Assembly: GCF_030553075.1 (NCBI RefSeq)
Contig: NZ_CP130701.1
Location: 2,232,001 to 2,296,000, forward strand
Length of the DNA: 64,000 nucleotides
Direction of reading: 5' to 3'
Source of the DNA: Halomonas sp. I5-271120
GTDB lineage: Bacteria > Pseudomonadota > Gammaproteobacteria > Pseudomonadales > Halomonadaceae
The notes under the pieces are model-generated. The model made no database searches. It saw only the letters and a program-made list of their open reading frames with translations, and had not been told where the DNA came from. A program made the position numbers and the translations under genes. Positions 15,809 through 28,218 of the stretch are shown here, one piece after another; the first letter of the stretch is position 1, and each line of letters opens with the position of its first letter.

Positions 15809-17257
15809 CTAGCGGCGCCAGAAGGCCGGCGTGAAGAGCACCAGCACGGTGAAAATTTCCAGGCGGCCGAGCAGCATCGCCACCACCAGGATCCACTTGG
15901 CGGCGTCCGGCATGTCGCCGTAGTGGCTTGCCACCTCACCAAGCCCGGGGCCCAGGTTGTTGATGGTTGCCGCTACCGCTGACCAGGCCGTGACCTGGTC
16001 GAGGCCGGTGGCCATCACGCCGATCAGCATCAGGAAGAACAGCAGCACATAGACCGAGAAGAAGCCCCACACCGCCTGGGCGATGCTGTCCGGCACGCTG
16101 ACCTTGCCGATCTTGACCGCGATCACCGCATTGGGGTGGATCAGGCGCAGCACCTCACGCATGCCCTGTTTCAGGATCAGGATGATGCGGATGACCTTGA
16201 TGCCGCCGCCGGTCGAGCCGGAACAGCCGCCGACGAAGGCGGCGACGAACAGCAGGAAGGGCAGGGCGCCGGGCCAGACGGAGAAGTCTGCGACGCCGAA
16301 GCCGGCGGTGGTGGCGACCGAGACGGCCTCGAAGAGGCCGTGGCGTAGGCCGAGGATGTCGGTGTAGGTGCCGGTCAGCCACAGCGAGGCCACCGTGATT
16401 ACGGTCAGACCCAGCAGGAACAGCAGCAGAAAGCGGGCTTCTGGATCGGCCAGGTACTGAGACAGGCGCTTCTCGCGCCAGGCGGCGAAGTGCAGGCTGT
16501 AGCTCATCGCCGAGATGATCATGAACAGGATGCAGATCATCTCGATCATGGCGCTATCGAAATGGCCGATGCTGGTGTCATAGGTCGAGAAACCGCCGAT
16601 CGCCACCGTGGAAAAGCTGTGGCCCAGGGCGTCGAACCAGTTCATGCCAGCGAGCCAATAGGCGGCAAAGCAGGTCAGGGTCAGGGTGGCGTAGATGTAC
16701 CAGAGTGCCTTGGCGGTCTCGGTGATCCTGGGGGTCAGCTTGGAGTCCTTCAGCGGCCCCGGAATCTCGGTACGGTAAAGCTGCATGCCGCCGATGCCGA
16801 GCGTCGGCAGGATGGCGACCGCCAGGACCACGATCCCCATGCCGCCGAGCCACTGCAGCTGCTGGCGATAGTAGCGGATGCCCTCGGGCAGGAAGTCGAT
16901 GCCGGTGATCACGGTGGCGCCGGTGGTGGTCAGCCCCGAGAACGACTCGAAGACCGCGTCGGTCGGCGAGAGCGCCTGGGCGCCGTCCAGCATCAGCGGA
17001 AGCGCACCGAAGAGGCCAAGCACGGTCCAGAACAGCGCCGCGATCAAGAAACCGTCGCGGGTGCGCAGCTCCTTGCGGGCGTTGCGATTGGGCCAGTACA
17101 GCAGCGCACCGGTGGCCACGGTGATGACCATGGCGATGATAAAGCTGCTCCAGACGCCGTCGGCGTAGAGCAGCGAGATCAGGATCGGGGGCAGCAGGGT
17201 CAGGCTGAACAGCATCAGCAACAGCCCCAGAATGCGCAGGATCATGCGCAGGCTCAT
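15809..17257 (-). CDS. trkH: TrkH, potassium uptake channel subunit
   Basis: A 482-residue channel-forming subunit of the Trk K+ uptake system. Four pore loops with filter glycines are visible (TTTGATVITG, STVAIGGFSTY, TTAGFGVADF, NNLGPGLGEV). It partners the RCK protein TrkA, encoded immediately upstream. In Halomonas elongata the TrkH subunit neighbours trkA while TrkI lies elsewhere, which supports naming this copy trkH. Potassium uptake is central to osmotic adjustment in halophiles. Confidence 0.95.
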   Translation of the reverse strand: MSLRMILRILGLLLMLFSLTLLPPILISLLYADGVWSSFIIAMVITVATGALLYWPNRNARKELRTRDGFLIAALFWTVLGLFGALPLMLDGAQALSPTDAVFESFSGLTTTGATVITGIDFLPEGIRYYRQQLQWLGGMGIVVLAVAILPTLGIGGMQLYRTEIPGPLKDSKLTPRITETAKALWYIYATLTLTCFAAYWLAGMNWFDALGHSFSTVAIGGFSTYDTSIGHFDSAMIEMICILFMIISAMSYSLHFAAWREKRLSQYLADPEARFLLLFLLGLTVITVASLWLTGTYTDILGLRHGLFEAVSVATTAGFGVADFSVWPGALPFLLFVAAFVGGCSGSTGGGIKVIRIILILKQGMREVLRLIHPNAVIAVKIGKVSVPDSIAQAVWGFFSVYVLLFFLMLIGVMATGLDQVTAWSAVAATINNLGPGLGEVASHYGDMPDAAKWILVVAMLLGRLEIFTVLVLFTPAFWRR

Positions 17258-17318
17258 GGCGCGACCGTCCTTGTCATTGGAAACGAGGGGGTGATGGCAT
17301 GCACGGGGCCATCCCCCA

Positions 17319-18692
17319 TCAGAAGAAGGTCAGACCGACCTGGAACAAGCGCTCCACGTCACGGATACGGCGTTTGTCGATCACGAACAGGATCACATGG
17401 TCGCCGGATTCTACTACCACGTCGTCGTGGGCGATCAGTACTTCCTTGCCGCGCACGATGGCGCCAATGGTGGTGCCGCTGGGCAGGTCGATATGGTCGA
17501 TGGTCCGACCCACCACCTTCGAGGAGTGGACGTCGCCGTGGGCGATCGCCTCGATGGCCTCGGCGGCACCGCGGCGCAGCGAGTGGACGTTGACGATATC
17601 ACCGCGGCGCACGTGGGTCAGCAGACCGCCAATGGTGGCCTGCTGGGGCGAGATAGCGATATCGATCTCGCCGCCCTGCACCAGGTCGACGTAGGCAGCG
17701 TTGTTGATCAGGGTCAGTACCTTCTTGGCGCCCAGCCGCTTGGCCAGCATCGACGACATGATGTTGACCTCGTCATCGTTGGTCAGCGCGCAGAAGATAT
17801 CGCAGTCCTCGATGTTTTCCTCGAGCAGCAGCCGCTTGCTGGTGGCGCTGCCGTGCAGCACCACCGTGCGATCGAGACGCTCGGACAGTGTCGTGCAGCG
17901 CTCGAGGCTATGCTCGATGATCTTGACCTGGTGACTGTGCTCGAGGGTTTCGGCCAGACGTTCGCCGATATGGCCGCCGCCGGCGATCACCACCCGGCGG
18001 AAGTCACGATCGAGGCGGCGCAGCTCGCTCATCACCGAGCGTATGTCGCGGCGGGCGGCGATGAAGAACACCTCGTCATCGGCCTCGATGACGGTGTCGC
18101 CGCGAGGAATGATCGGCCGGTTGCGGCGATAGATGGCCGCTACCCGAGTATCCACCTTGGGCATGTGGCGACGCAGGAAGCCGAGTTCCTGACCGACCAG
18201 CGGACCGCCGTAGAAGGCCTTGACCGCGACCAGTTGCACCATGCCGTTAGCGAATTCCAGCACCTGCAGGGCACCGGGATAATCGATCAGCCGGCGGATG
18301 TGGTCGGTCACCACCTGCTCGGGACTGATCAGCACGTCGATGGGCACGGCATCGTGGGCGAACAGGCCCTTGCGCGTCAGGTAGGCCGTCGCCCGCACCC
18401 GAGCGATCTTGGTCGGGGTACGAAACAGGGTATGTGCCACCTGACAGGCGATCATGTTGACTTCGTCCGAGTTGGTCACCGCGATCAGCATGTCGGCGTC
18501 TTCGCAGCCCGCCTGGCGCAGCACCATCGGATAGGAGGCGGCGCCTGACACCGTGCGAATATCCAGACGGCTATGCAGCTCGCGCAGGCGCTCGCCGTCG
18601 GTATCTACCACGGTAATGTCGTTTTCTTCATGGGCCAGGTGTTCGGCCAGGGTACCGCCGACCTGGCCAGCACCTAGAATGATGATCTTCAT
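17319..18692 (-). CDS. trkA: TrkA, NAD-binding gating subunit of Trk
   Basis: A 457-residue cytoplasmic regulator with two RCK_N/RCK_C repeats. Rossmann glycine motifs [13 protein letters not shown] at the N-terminus and [14 protein letters not shown] near residue 239 begin each half. It binds NAD(H)/ATP and gates TrkH. Only 61 bases separate it from trkH, so the two are co-transcribed; rsmB and fmt lie further upstream, as in other gammaproteobacteria, but here a dodecin gene sits between. Confidence 0.96.
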   Translation of the reverse strand: MKIIILGAGQVGGTLAEHLAHEENDITVVDTDGERLRELHSRLDIRTVSGAASYPMVLRQAGCEDADMLIAVTNSDEVNMIACQVAHTLFRTPTKIARVRATAYLTRKGLFAHDAVPIDVLISPEQVVTDHIRRLIDYPGALQVLEFANGMVQLVAVKAFYGGPLVGQELGFLRRHMPKVDTRVAAIYRRNRPIIPRGDTVIEADDEVFFIAARRDIRSVMSELRRLDRDFRRVVIAGGGHIGERLAETLEHSHQVKIIEHSLERCTTLSERLDRTVVLHGSATSKRLLLEENIEDCDIFCALTNDDEVNIMSSMLAKRLGAKKVLTLINNAAYVDLVQGGEIDIAISPQQATIGGLLTHVRRGDIVNVHSLRRGAAEAIEAIAHGDVHSSKVVGRTIDHIDLPSGTTIGAIVRGKEVLIAHDDVVVESGDHVILFVIDKRRIRDVERLFQVGLTFF

Positions 18693-18892
18693 GAAAGTGT
18701 CCGCAGGCTGATGGGCCGACGGCCTGAGAGGGGCGTCGGCAGGCGGTGGCTAGCATAAACCACTCGCCGGGCGGGCGACAGGGTGAGGCTGGGTGGCCTC
18801 GGGGAACGGCCTGTCGCCAGGCCGGGGCAGAAGTGCTCCGGCGTTGGCGCAGTGGCTTACTCGCAGATGTTCTAGCGGGTGTGCCCGACGGC

Positions 18893-19096
18893 TTATTCGA
18901 GCGTGAAACCGACCTTGACGGTGACCTGCCAGTGGGCGACGCGGCCGTCTTCGATGTGGCCGCGGGTCTCGACCACCTCGAACCAGCGCATGCCGTGTAG
19001 GCTCTGGCTGGCACGCTCGATGGCCTGGTTCACTGCATCCTCGATGCTCTCGGTGGATGAACCGGTCAGTTCGATATGCTTGTAGACGTGGGACAT
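18893..19096 (-). CDS. Dodecin
   Basis: A 67-residue flavin-binding protein that forms hollow dodecamers and stores or shields flavin. [13 protein letters not shown], the helix [17 protein letters not shown] and the strand W36 ([11 protein letters not shown]) match the family; the Trp stacks on the isoalloxazine ring. GGAGTG lies eight bases before the ATG. It separates rsmB from trkA, an insertion relative to the common order, and sits alone with about 200 non-coding bases on each side. Confidence 0.92.
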   Translation of the reverse strand: MSHVYKHIELTGSSTESIEDAVNQAIERASQSLHGMRWFEVVETRGHIEDGRVAHWQVTVKVGFTLE

Positions 19097-19251
19097 GGGT
19101 CACTCCTTTGCCGTGGAAGCGGCCCCGGCCAGCGCCGGGGCTCTGTCGCCAGTATAGGCATCAAGCGAGGCTCGCCCGCAAGCCGCAGGGCTGGTCGGCT
19201 TGCGGTTCTGCCCCCGTCCCTTGCCTTGCCGGGTCCTGTTTCTGGCGGAGT

Positions 19252-19326
19252 CTATTCCTGACGTGCCTATTCCTGACGTGCCTATTCCTGACGTGCCTAT
19301 TCCTGACGTGTCTATTCCTGACGTGC
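19252..19326 (-). repeat. 15-bp x 5 tandem repeat directly after the rsmB stop
   Basis: Five units of CTATTCCTGACGTGC (one with a T at the last base) abut the rsmB stop; the last coding unit, CTAGGCCTGACGGGT (19327-19341), is the parental copy. Read in the rsmB frame, every unit is (A/T)RQE-stop, giving six in-frame TAG codons spaced 15 bases apart. Confidence 0.9.
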
Positions 19327-20778
19327 CTAGGCCTGACGGGTCAGCCGGGCATAGAAGAAGCCGTCGTGGCCGTGCTCGCGCGGCAACAGCTGGCGCCCGG
19401 CGCCCGCCGCACGTCCCCAGGGCAGGTCCGCTGGCGTGTCGACCACGGCATCCGGCGTGCGCTCAAGGAAGGCGGCGATCTGCTCGGCATTCTCCTCGGG
19501 CAGCACCGAACAAGTGGCGTACACCAGGGTGCCGCCGGGGGCCAGGGTCTGCCACAGATTGTCGAGCAGCCTCGCCTGCAGGGCCGCCAGCTGGCCGATA
19601 TCCTCGGGCCGGCGCAGCCGCTTGATGTCGGGGTGACGGCGGATCACGCCGCTGCCGGAGCAGGGCGCATCGAGCAGAATGGCATCATAGGGGATGCCGT
19701 CCCACCAGTCCTGCTCGCTGGCATCGGCGGCGCTGACCTGTGCCGTGAGGCCTAGGCGCTCCAGGGTGGCATCGACCCGGTGCAGGCGCTCGGCGCTGCT
19801 GTCCAGGGCGCGAAGCGAGATATCGAAGGCTTCGAGCAGGTGAGCGGTCTTGCCGCCGGGCGCACAGCAGGCGTCCAGTACGCGGGCACCGGGACGCGGC
19901 GCCAGGGCCGGGCCGAGCAGCTCCACGGCGAGCTGGGCGGCCTCGTCCTGGACGCTCACCTCGCCCTCTGTGAAGCCTGGCAGGGCGCTGACGTCGCAGG
20001 GAGCGTCGAGGGTCAGGCCATCCGGGGCGTGCTGGCAGGGCCGCGCTTCGATATCGGTCTCGCGCAAGCGCTCCAGGTAGGTTTCCTGACTGGAACGGCG
20101 CCGGTTGACCCGCAGCGTCATCGGCCCCGGCTGGTTGTTGGCGATGGCGATCTCGCGCCAGTCGTCTGGCCATGCCTGACGCAACGCCTTGAGCCACCAC
20201 ACCGGATGCAGCAGGGCGACCGCCGGGTCACGATCAACCTTGGCCTGCATCTCGCTTGCCTCGCGCTGTAGCCGGCGCAGGCAGCCGTTGAGCACGCGGG
20301 TCGCCCAGGCCTTGTTGAGCAGGCGGGCGGCGCCGGCGGTCTCGCCTACTGCGGCGTGGGCCGGAATGCGCAGGTAGAGAAGCTGATAGATGCCCACCAG
20401 CAGCAGCGCCTGGATATCGGTGTCGCGAGCCTTGAAGGGACTCCTCAGCAACACGCCGGCCAGCGCTTCGAGGCGCGGCAGGGTCCGGCAGACGCCGTAG
20501 CAGATCTCGCGCAACAGCGCCCGGTCGCGGGGCGCCACGCGGCTGTCGTCGAGGCCGGAAAGTGACCCCTTGGCATTGAGGATCGGCACCAGCGCGCGGG
20601 CCGCTTCGGCACGCAGCCCCTGGCCGCCCTGGCCGTCGGTGGACGCCTGATGCTGGCTCTTGCCCTTGCCGGGTCGGCGCTTGGCATTGTTGGGCTTGCC
20701 ACCGCTGGGCTTTGAATGGTCGGACTTGGAATGGTCGGACTTGGCGTCCTGACGGCGGTTATCCTTGGCCTGACTCAT
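19327..20778 (-). CDS. rsmB: 16S rRNA (cytosine967-C5)-methyltransferase RsmB
   Basis: A 483-residue SAM-dependent m5C methyltransferase. An N-terminal NusB-like domain is followed by the Rossmann domain with DACCAPGGKTAHLLE, the catalytic LLDAPCSGSGVIRRHPD and YATCSVLPEENAEQI. About 50 N-terminal residues before LRAEAARALVPIL are a Lys/Ser/Asp/His-rich extension containing a perfect KSDHS duplication (15-bp units at 20714 and 20729). It overlaps the fmt stop by four bases with GGAGA before the ATG, so def-fmt-rsmB are probably translated together. Confidence 0.95.
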   Translation of the reverse strand: MSQAKDNRRQDAKSDHSKSDHSKPSGGKPNNAKRRPGKGKSQHQASTDGQGGQGLRAEAARALVPILNAKGSLSGLDDSRVAPRDRALLREICYGVCRTLPRLEALAGVLLRSPFKARDTDIQALLLVGIYQLLYLRIPAHAAVGETAGAARLLNKAWATRVLNGCLRRLQREASEMQAKVDRDPAVALLHPVWWLKALRQAWPDDWREIAIANNQPGPMTLRVNRRRSSQETYLERLRETDIEARPCQHAPDGLTLDAPCDVSALPGFTEGEVSVQDEAAQLAVELLGPALAPRPGARVLDACCAPGGKTAHLLEAFDISLRALDSSAERLHRVDATLERLGLTAQVSAADASEQDWWDGIPYDAILLDAPCSGSGVIRRHPDIKRLRRPEDIGQLAALQARLLDNLWQTLAPGGTLVYATCSVLPEENAEQIAAFLERTPDAVVDTPADLPWGRAAGAGRQLLPREHGHDGFFYARLTRQA

Positions 20779-21764
20779 GAAGAGGTCTCCTGGTTGGTGT
20801 CGCCAAGGTGAATGCCCGGCGCGAAGCGCTCGCCGCGAGCATTGAGCAGATCACGGGCCGCCAGCGGCTTGCCGCCGGGTAACTGGGCGCGGGTGATCCG
20901 CAGCACCTCGTCGCCGCCCGCACCGCAGGCCACGCGCAGGGCATCGCCAGCGGCGGGTAGCAGCGTGCCGGGGGCGACGGTAGGGTCATTGGCTTCCGCG
21001 CGACCGGGTTCGGCCAGCCACAGCCGCAGCGGCTCGCCGGCGAGCCGTGTCCAGGCCACCGGCCAGGGGTTGAAGGCGCGCACCTTGGCGGCCAGGGCCT
21101 CGCTCGGGGCGGTGAAATCGAGCTCACCTTCGGCCTTGGAGAGCTTGGCGGCGTAGGTCACGCCGTCCTCGGGCTGCGGGGTGGCGGTCAGGCCGGGGCC
21201 GGCGAGGGCGTTTAGTGCCGCCACGATCGCCTCGCCGCCGAGTGCTGCCAGGCGGTCATGCAGATCGCCGCCGGTGGTGGTGACATCCAGCGGCGTGCGC
21301 CGTTCGAGCAGCATGGCGCCGGTATCCAGCCCGGCATCCATCTGCATGATGGTTACGCCGCTTTCCGTATCGCCGGCCTCGAGAGCGCGCTGGATCGGTG
21401 CGGCACCGCGCCAACGCGGCAGCAGCGAGGCATGCACGTTCAGGCAGCCCATCGGCGGTATGTCGAGCACCGCCTGGGGCAGCAGCAGCCCGTAGGCCAC
21501 CACCACCATGATGTCGGCGTCGATGGCGGCGAGCTCGGCCTGGGCGTCGGCGTCCTTGAGCGAGACGGGCTGATGGACCGGCAGGCCGTGCTCCAGTGCC
21601 CGCGCCTTGACGGGGCTCGGGGTCAGCTTGCGGCCGCGCCCGGCGGGGCGGTCGGGCTGGGTATAGACGGCCACCACTTGATGGTCGCTGTCGAGCAGAG
21701 CATCGAGGCTGGCCGCGGCGAAGTCGGGGGTGCCGGCGAAGATCACGCGCAGGGGTCGGGTCAT
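20775..21764 (-). CDS. fmt: Methionyl-tRNA formyltransferase
   Basis: Formylates initiator Met-tRNA using 10-formyl-THF. The 329-residue product starting at ATG 21764 (MTRPLRVIFAGTPDFAAASL) has the expected N-terminus; an in-frame extension to 21827 is unlikely. The hallmark CLNVHASLLPRWRGAAPIQRA contains the catalytic N-H-D region. It is overlapped by rsmB and preceded by def, although a hairpin lies between def and fmt. Confidence 0.96.
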   Translation of the reverse strand: MTRPLRVIFAGTPDFAAASLDALLDSDHQVVAVYTQPDRPAGRGRKLTPSPVKARALEHGLPVHQPVSLKDADAQAELAAIDADIMVVVAYGLLLPQAVLDIPPMGCLNVHASLLPRWRGAAPIQRALEAGDTESGVTIMQMDAGLDTGAMLLERRTPLDVTTTGGDLHDRLAALGGEAIVAALNALAGPGLTATPQPEDGVTYAAKLSKAEGELDFTAPSEALAAKVRAFNPWPVAWTRLAGEPLRLWLAEPGRAEANDPTVAPGTLLPAAGDALRVACGAGGDEVLRITRAQLPGGKPLAARDLLNARGERFAPGIHLGDTNQETSS

Positions 21765-21831
21765 GAAAGGCCTTGCTGGGTCAAAACGATCAGGGTGGGC
21801 GACAGCATAGCGTAACGCCGCCGACAACGAC

Positions 21832-21868
21832 GAAGGCCGGCCGCGTCAGCGTGACGGGGCCGGCCTTC
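21832..21868 (-). terminator. GC-rich hairpin between def and fmt
   Basis: GAAGGCCGGCC / GGCCGGCCTTC with a 15-base loop. No T-run follows on the minus strand (CGTCGTTGTC), so it may attenuate rather than end def transcription. Confidence 0.45.
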
Positions 21869-21908
21869 GGCAGGCCAGAATCTGACCTGACTCTGGAAGG
21901 GCTGGCGC

Positions 21909-22421
21909 TCAGGCGGGCTGCATCTGACGATGGCGCTTCTGCATTTTCTTCATCACCCGGTCACGCTTGAGCGGTGACAGGTAATCGACGAACAGCCGTC
22001 CTTCCAGGTGGTCGTACTCGTGCTGAATGCAGTGGGCCAGCAGGCCGTCGGCTTCGAGCTCGTAGGCGCTGCCGTCACGATCCAGTGCCTTGAGGTGAAC
22101 GCGCAGGGCACGCGGCACTTCGGCGTAGTACTCGGGGATCGACAGGCAACCTTCCTGCATCGGCTCGCGCTCATCGCCGATCGGCGTGTACTCGGGGTTG
22201 ATCAGCACCAGGGGCTCGTTACGGTTCTCGCTGACGTCCATCACGATGACGCGACGATGCACATCGACCTGGCTTGCCGCCAGACCAATGCCTTGGGCGT
22301 CATACATGGTCTCCAGCATGTCGTCGACCAGCTGACGAACGTCGTCGTCGACGGTGTCGACCGCCACCGCATGAGTGCGCAGGCGCTCGTCCGGGAACTC
22401 GAGGATGGGTAACTTGGCCAT
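21909..22421 (-). CDS. def: Peptide deformylase
   Basis: A 170-residue Fe2+/Zn2+ enzyme that removes the N-terminal formyl group from new proteins. The three motifs GIGLAASQ (about 45-52), EGCLSIP and HEYDHLEG are intact; Cys and both His bind the metal and the Glu of HExxH-type HEYDH is catalytic. It is divergent from the LysM-dprA unit, the usual def/dprA arrangement. Confidence 0.97.
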   Translation of the reverse strand: MAKLPILEFPDERLRTHAVAVDTVDDDVRQLVDDMLETMYDAQGIGLAASQVDVHRRVIVMDVSENRNEPLVLINPEYTPIGDEREPMQEGCLSIPEYYAEVPRALRVHLKALDRDGSAYELEADGLLAHCIQHEYDHLEGRLFVDYLSPLKRDRVMKKMQKRHRQMQPA

Positions 22422-22797
22422 GACGTTGAAATCACCGTAGGTAAAATTCTGAGATATTACTCGTATTGTAGTGGCCGGGCTCGGCGAACGGAACCGCTAT
22501 CCATATTATGGTCACGATAGGACGCGACTATTCCATGCAGGATTCCAGGTGCGTATTCCATGTACGTATCCAAGGTACGATGACGAGCCTAAGTGGGGCG
22601 TCGAGTCTCGGTAAGATGACGAGGCCAGGTAAGGTGTCAGTCTAGGTAAGGTGTCAGTCTAAGGACGATGGCGAGACGGCGAAGCCGTTGTCCCTGCCCG
22701 GCGAGCGTGGCCGAGGCGCAGCGCCAAGGATACACTGATGGCGCCAACGACTTCTAACGTGATGCCCGGCCGCGCGCCGAGGATGAGGGAGCACGAA
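22422..22797. other. Divergent intergenic region with degenerate repeats
   Basis: 376 bases between def and the LysM gene hold both promoters but no gene. It contains a perfect 17-bp tandem duplication AGGTAAGGTGTCAGTCT (22627 and 22644) and looser repeats around 22535-22580 (TTCCATG, TACGTATCCAAGGTACG). I could not choose the promoters with confidence. Confidence 0.5.
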
Positions 22798-23952
22798 ATG
22801 ACGCAAACACGGCGGCGGTCCAGACGTATCCTGACGGAACTGGGCAATGCCATTGGTATGGGGCGAGGCCATGACCAACACCAGAAGCCGCATGCCGCCG
22901 TCAGGTGGTCAGGGGCCGTGGCGGTGCTGGTTATTGGCCTGCTCGCCGCGGGCCTGGTGCATGCTCAGGAAAGGATGCTGCGCGATGACGCGCCCCAGCG
23001 CTACACCGTGGTTCGCGGCGATACCCTCTGGGACATTTCCGGGCGCTTTCTGAATCATCCCTGGCAGTGGCCGCAGGTCTGGCAGGTCAATCCGCAGATC
23101 GACAACCCGCACCTGATCTATCCGGGTGACGTGATCGTCATTCGAGACTGTGATGGTCGACCCTGCCTGGGGCTCGAACGCGGCCAGAACGTGGTCAAGC
23201 TGTCGCCCGAAGTGAAGCGCATCCCTCGCCGTCAGGCCATCCCGCCGCTTCCTCTTGAGGTGGTCGAGAACTTCCTGACGAGGCATCGTATCGTCGATGC
23301 CTCGTTCAACCTGGCCGAGCAACCTTATGTGGTAGCCAGCGGCGACAAGCGGCTGATCAGCGGTGCCGGCGATAGCGTTTTTGTGCGCGGGGAGCTTAAG
23401 CGCGATGGCCGCTACGGCATCTACCGGCCCGGTGAGGTCTACCGCGACGGCCAGGGCGCGTTCCTCGGTCAGGAGCTGATCAGCATCGGCGAGGGCCGCC
23501 TGTCCAGTCGCGAGGGTGAACTCAGCAAGCTTGCGCTGCTCACTTCCCGCCAGGAGGTGCGCGACGGTGATCTGGTGATGCCGCTGGAGCAGCTCGAACT
23601 GACCGGCGAGTTTCAGCCTCGCCCGCCTGAACAAGCGGTCGAGGGTCGCATCCTCGCCGTGCCGGGCGGCGTTCGTTTCATCGGCCGGCTGCACGTCGTG
23701 GCGCTGGATGCCGGCACCCGCGACGGCGTCAAGCCAGGCCATGTGCTGGCCATCGAACAGCAGGGCGAGCTGGTCAGCGACCCCCGAACCGAAGAGCCGG
23801 TGCGCCTGCCGGGCGTCGATGCCGGTCTGGTGATGGTCTTTCGCAGCTACGACCGGGTCAGCTACGGCCTGGTCATGCAAGCCAACCGCACCCTTGAGGT
23901 CGGTGATCGCGTGCACACCCCCGATTCGATGGACCTGTATTCATTGAGGTGA
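22798..23952 (+). CDS. LysM-domain envelope protein
   Basis: A 384-residue protein with one N-terminal hydrophobic segment (AVAVLVIGLLAAGLVHA, about residues 41-57) and a LysM peptidoglycan-binding domain right after it (YTVVRGDTLWDISGRFL to LIYPGDVIVI). The long C-terminal part is specific to the family found upstream of dprA in gammaproteobacteria. The ATG at 22798 has GAGGGAG six bases upstream; earlier in-frame ATGs at 22738 and 22783 are less likely. It is probably secreted or membrane-anchored and cell-wall bound. Confidence 0.88.
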   Translation: MTQTRRRSRRILTELGNAIGMGRGHDQHQKPHAAVRWSGAVAVLVIGLLAAGLVHAQERMLRDDAPQRYTVVRGDTLWDISGRFLNHPWQWPQVWQVNPQIDNPHLIYPGDVIVIRDCDGRPCLGLERGQNVVKLSPEVKRIPRRQAIPPLPLEVVENFLTRHRIVDASFNLAEQPYVVASGDKRLISGAGDSVFVRGELKRDGRYGIYRPGEVYRDGQGAFLGQELISIGEGRLSSREGELSKLALLTSRQEVRDGDLVMPLEQLELTGEFQPRPPEQAVEGRILAVPGGVRFIGRLHVVALDAGTRDGVKPGHVLAIEQQGELVSDPRTEEPVRLPGVDAGLVMVFRSYDRVSYGLVMQANRTLEVGDRVHTPDSMDLYSLR

Positions 23953-24026
23953 GACAGACACTTTTAGAGTTAGCTGACATCATCTCAATCATTAGCGGAC
24001 GCTATCTAAATAAAGAGGACGGCGTG

Positions 24027-25166
24027 ATGACGGCCAAGGACTGGCTGGTACTATCGCTGCTGCCGGGGCTCGGGCCGCGGCGCATTCAGACCCTGCGCGA
24101 ACGCGCGCCGGAATGTCTCGAGAGCTGGCCCGAGGGCTGGCTGGCGCTGCTGCCGCGACCCGCCGCCACGGCGCTCAGGCTGTGGCTCGACCATCCCGAT
24201 CGCAGCCCCCTGGCGCCAGCCGTGGACGCCCTCGATGGCTGGCTTGCCGCCTCTGTTCATCACGCCCTTCTGCATCCTGGCCACTCGTGTTGGCCTGCAC
24301 TGCTCGATGAACTGCCCGATCCACCCGCCGTGCTGTGGGCCTGCGGCGACCTCGCCGCCCTGACGCCACCAGCACTGGCCATTGTCGGTTCCCGACGGCC
24401 CACTCGCGATGGGCTTGAGAGCGCCGCCGCCTTTGGTCGCGACCTGGCGGGCCAGGGCTATGCCACCGTCAGCGGCATGGCACTGGGTATCGACGGTGCC
24501 GCCCAGCGTGCGGCCCTGGATGCCGGCGGCGCGAGCGTGGCGGTGTTGGGCTGCGGGGTCGATGTGGTCTATCCGCCGCGCCATGAGGCGCTGCATCGCC
24601 GCCTGCAGGGCGAGGGCGGGCTGCTGCTCTCGGAGCACCCGCCAGGCACTCGGGCTCGTCCGGCCTTCTTTCCCCGCCGCAACCGCATCGTCACCGGGCT
24701 GTCGCTCGGGGTGCTGGTGGTCGAGGCCGCCGAGAAGAGTGGCTCGCTGGTCAGCGCCCGGCTTGCCATGGAGCAGAACCGCGAGGTATTTGCCCTGCCG
24801 GGCTCGATCCACAATCCCCAGGCCAGGGGCTGTCTGGGGCTGATTCGCCAGGGGGCGACCCTGGTAACCGGCATCGAGGATATCCTCGAGGAGTTGCCGC
24901 CCTGGGCCGGGGCAGCGGCTATCGGTTCGATTGATGCGCCTGCCCGCACACGCCAGGTGACGCATGTCCCTGCGGCGAGCGATGCCGGCCCCCAAGATCC
25001 GCTGCTCGAGTTGCTGAGCGAGCGCCCCACGCCGCTGGATGTTCTGGTCGAGCTCACCGGTCAGGATGTCGGACACTGTCAGCGGCGGCTGCTCGAGCTT
25101 GAAATCGAGGGGCTGGCCACCCAGGCGGTAGGCGGCTGGGTCCGCCTGTCCGGGCGTCTTCTGTAA
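24027..25166 (+). CDS. dprA: DprA, DNA-processing protein
   Basis: A 379-residue Rossmann-fold protein that loads RecA on incoming single-stranded DNA during transformation. IVGSRRPTRDG, YATVSGMALGIDGAAQRAAL, GCGVDVVYPPRH, FFPRRNRIVTGLS and the segment beginning EKSGSLVSARLAMEQ are the core motifs; a C-terminal winged-helix (LLELLSERPTPLDVLVELT) is present. The ATG at 24027 has AGAGGAC seven bases upstream. It follows the LysM gene after 74 bases. Confidence 0.94.
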   Translation: MTAKDWLVLSLLPGLGPRRIQTLRERAPECLESWPEGWLALLPRPAATALRLWLDHPDRSPLAPAVDALDGWLAASVHHALLHPGHSCWPALLDELPDPPAVLWACGDLAALTPPALAIVGSRRPTRDGLESAAAFGRDLAGQGYATVSGMALGIDGAAQRAALDAGGASVAVLGCGVDVVYPPRHEALHRRLQGEGGLLLSEHPPGTRARPAFFPRRNRIVTGLSLGVLVVEAAEKSGSLVSARLAMEQNREVFALPGSIHNPQARGCLGLIRQGATLVTGIEDILEELPPWAGAAAIGSIDAPARTRQVTHVPAASDAGPQDPLLELLSERPTPLDVLVELTGQDVGHCQRRLLELEIEGLATQAVGGWVRLSGRLL

Positions 25167-25273
25167 CAGCTCAGCGGCCCCTCGGGCGGGGCGCACATGA
25201 TAGACTTTGCGTCAGTTGCTCCCGATGCCCAGATGTTTTCGACGCCCAGTTCTTTCGATACATAGGATCGCCG

Positions 25274-27707
<2,434 letters not shown>

Positions 27708-27810
27708 GGCTTTTCTTCAACCCCTCTCTTCAGCTCCTCTTTTCAAACCCAAGCCTCGGGGCTAAGCATCAGACCCTAGCGTTGGCCCCAGCACATCAAG
27801 CAAAAGTCCA

Positions 27811-27856
27811 CCAAGCAAAAGCCCGCCGGTCATCAGACCGGCGGGCTTTTGCTTGG
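27811..27856 (+). terminator. Strong terminator after aroE
   Basis: A perfect 21-bp stem, CCAAGCAAAAGCCCGCCGGTC and its complement, around a four-base loop. The A- and T-runs on both sides make it bidirectional, also serving the minus-strand gene that ends at 27946. A partial direct repeat of CAAGCAAAAG lies just upstream. Confidence 0.9.
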
Positions 27857-27945
27857 GCAGGCGAAAGGCCGCTTAGGCAGGGCGAATTAAATAGGGCCAC
27901 TCAGAGAGCGCAACGCTCGCCTCAGCGGTGCTTGAAGTAGCGCCT

Positions 27946-28218
27946 TCAGCGTTTCTTGATATACAGCCCCGCCATGGTCATGCCCAGTCCCAGCACCGAC
28001 AGCGCGAGGCCGCCATTCACCAGCCAGGGCGCACGGACGAGCCAGGGTACGAAGGGCTGAGGCGTGTCGCGACAGACCCCGTCAAGATAGTCCCAATGGC
28101 CGCCGTCGAGCATACAGCCGCGCACGTCGCCGAGTTCCAGAAAGTAGATCCCAAGCAGCACTACGATCGGCAGAATCAGCAGGGCCATGCCTGCGCGAAT
28201 CAGGTGCCGGCGGGTCAT
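27946..28218 (-). CDS. Small two-helix membrane protein
   Basis: A 90-residue protein I do not recognise. It has two hydrophobic helices (about 9-27 and 65-86) around a loop with two cysteines, GCMLDGGHWDYLDGVC, which could form a disulfide outside the cytoplasm. It ends in IKKR. Its ATG follows the TAG stop of the M48 protease gene with no intervening base, so it is very probably expressed by translational coupling to it. Confidence 0.7.
   Translation of the reverse strand: MTRRHLIRAGMALLILPIVVLLGIYFLELGDVRGCMLDGGHWDYLDGVCRDTPQPFVPWLVRAPWLVNGGLALSVLGLGMTMAGLYIKKR

Noticed and set aside
17397..18548. A 383-codon plus-strand open frame opposite trkA
   Set aside because: Antisense shadow of a certain gene, with His/Asp/Gly-biased composition and no family signature.
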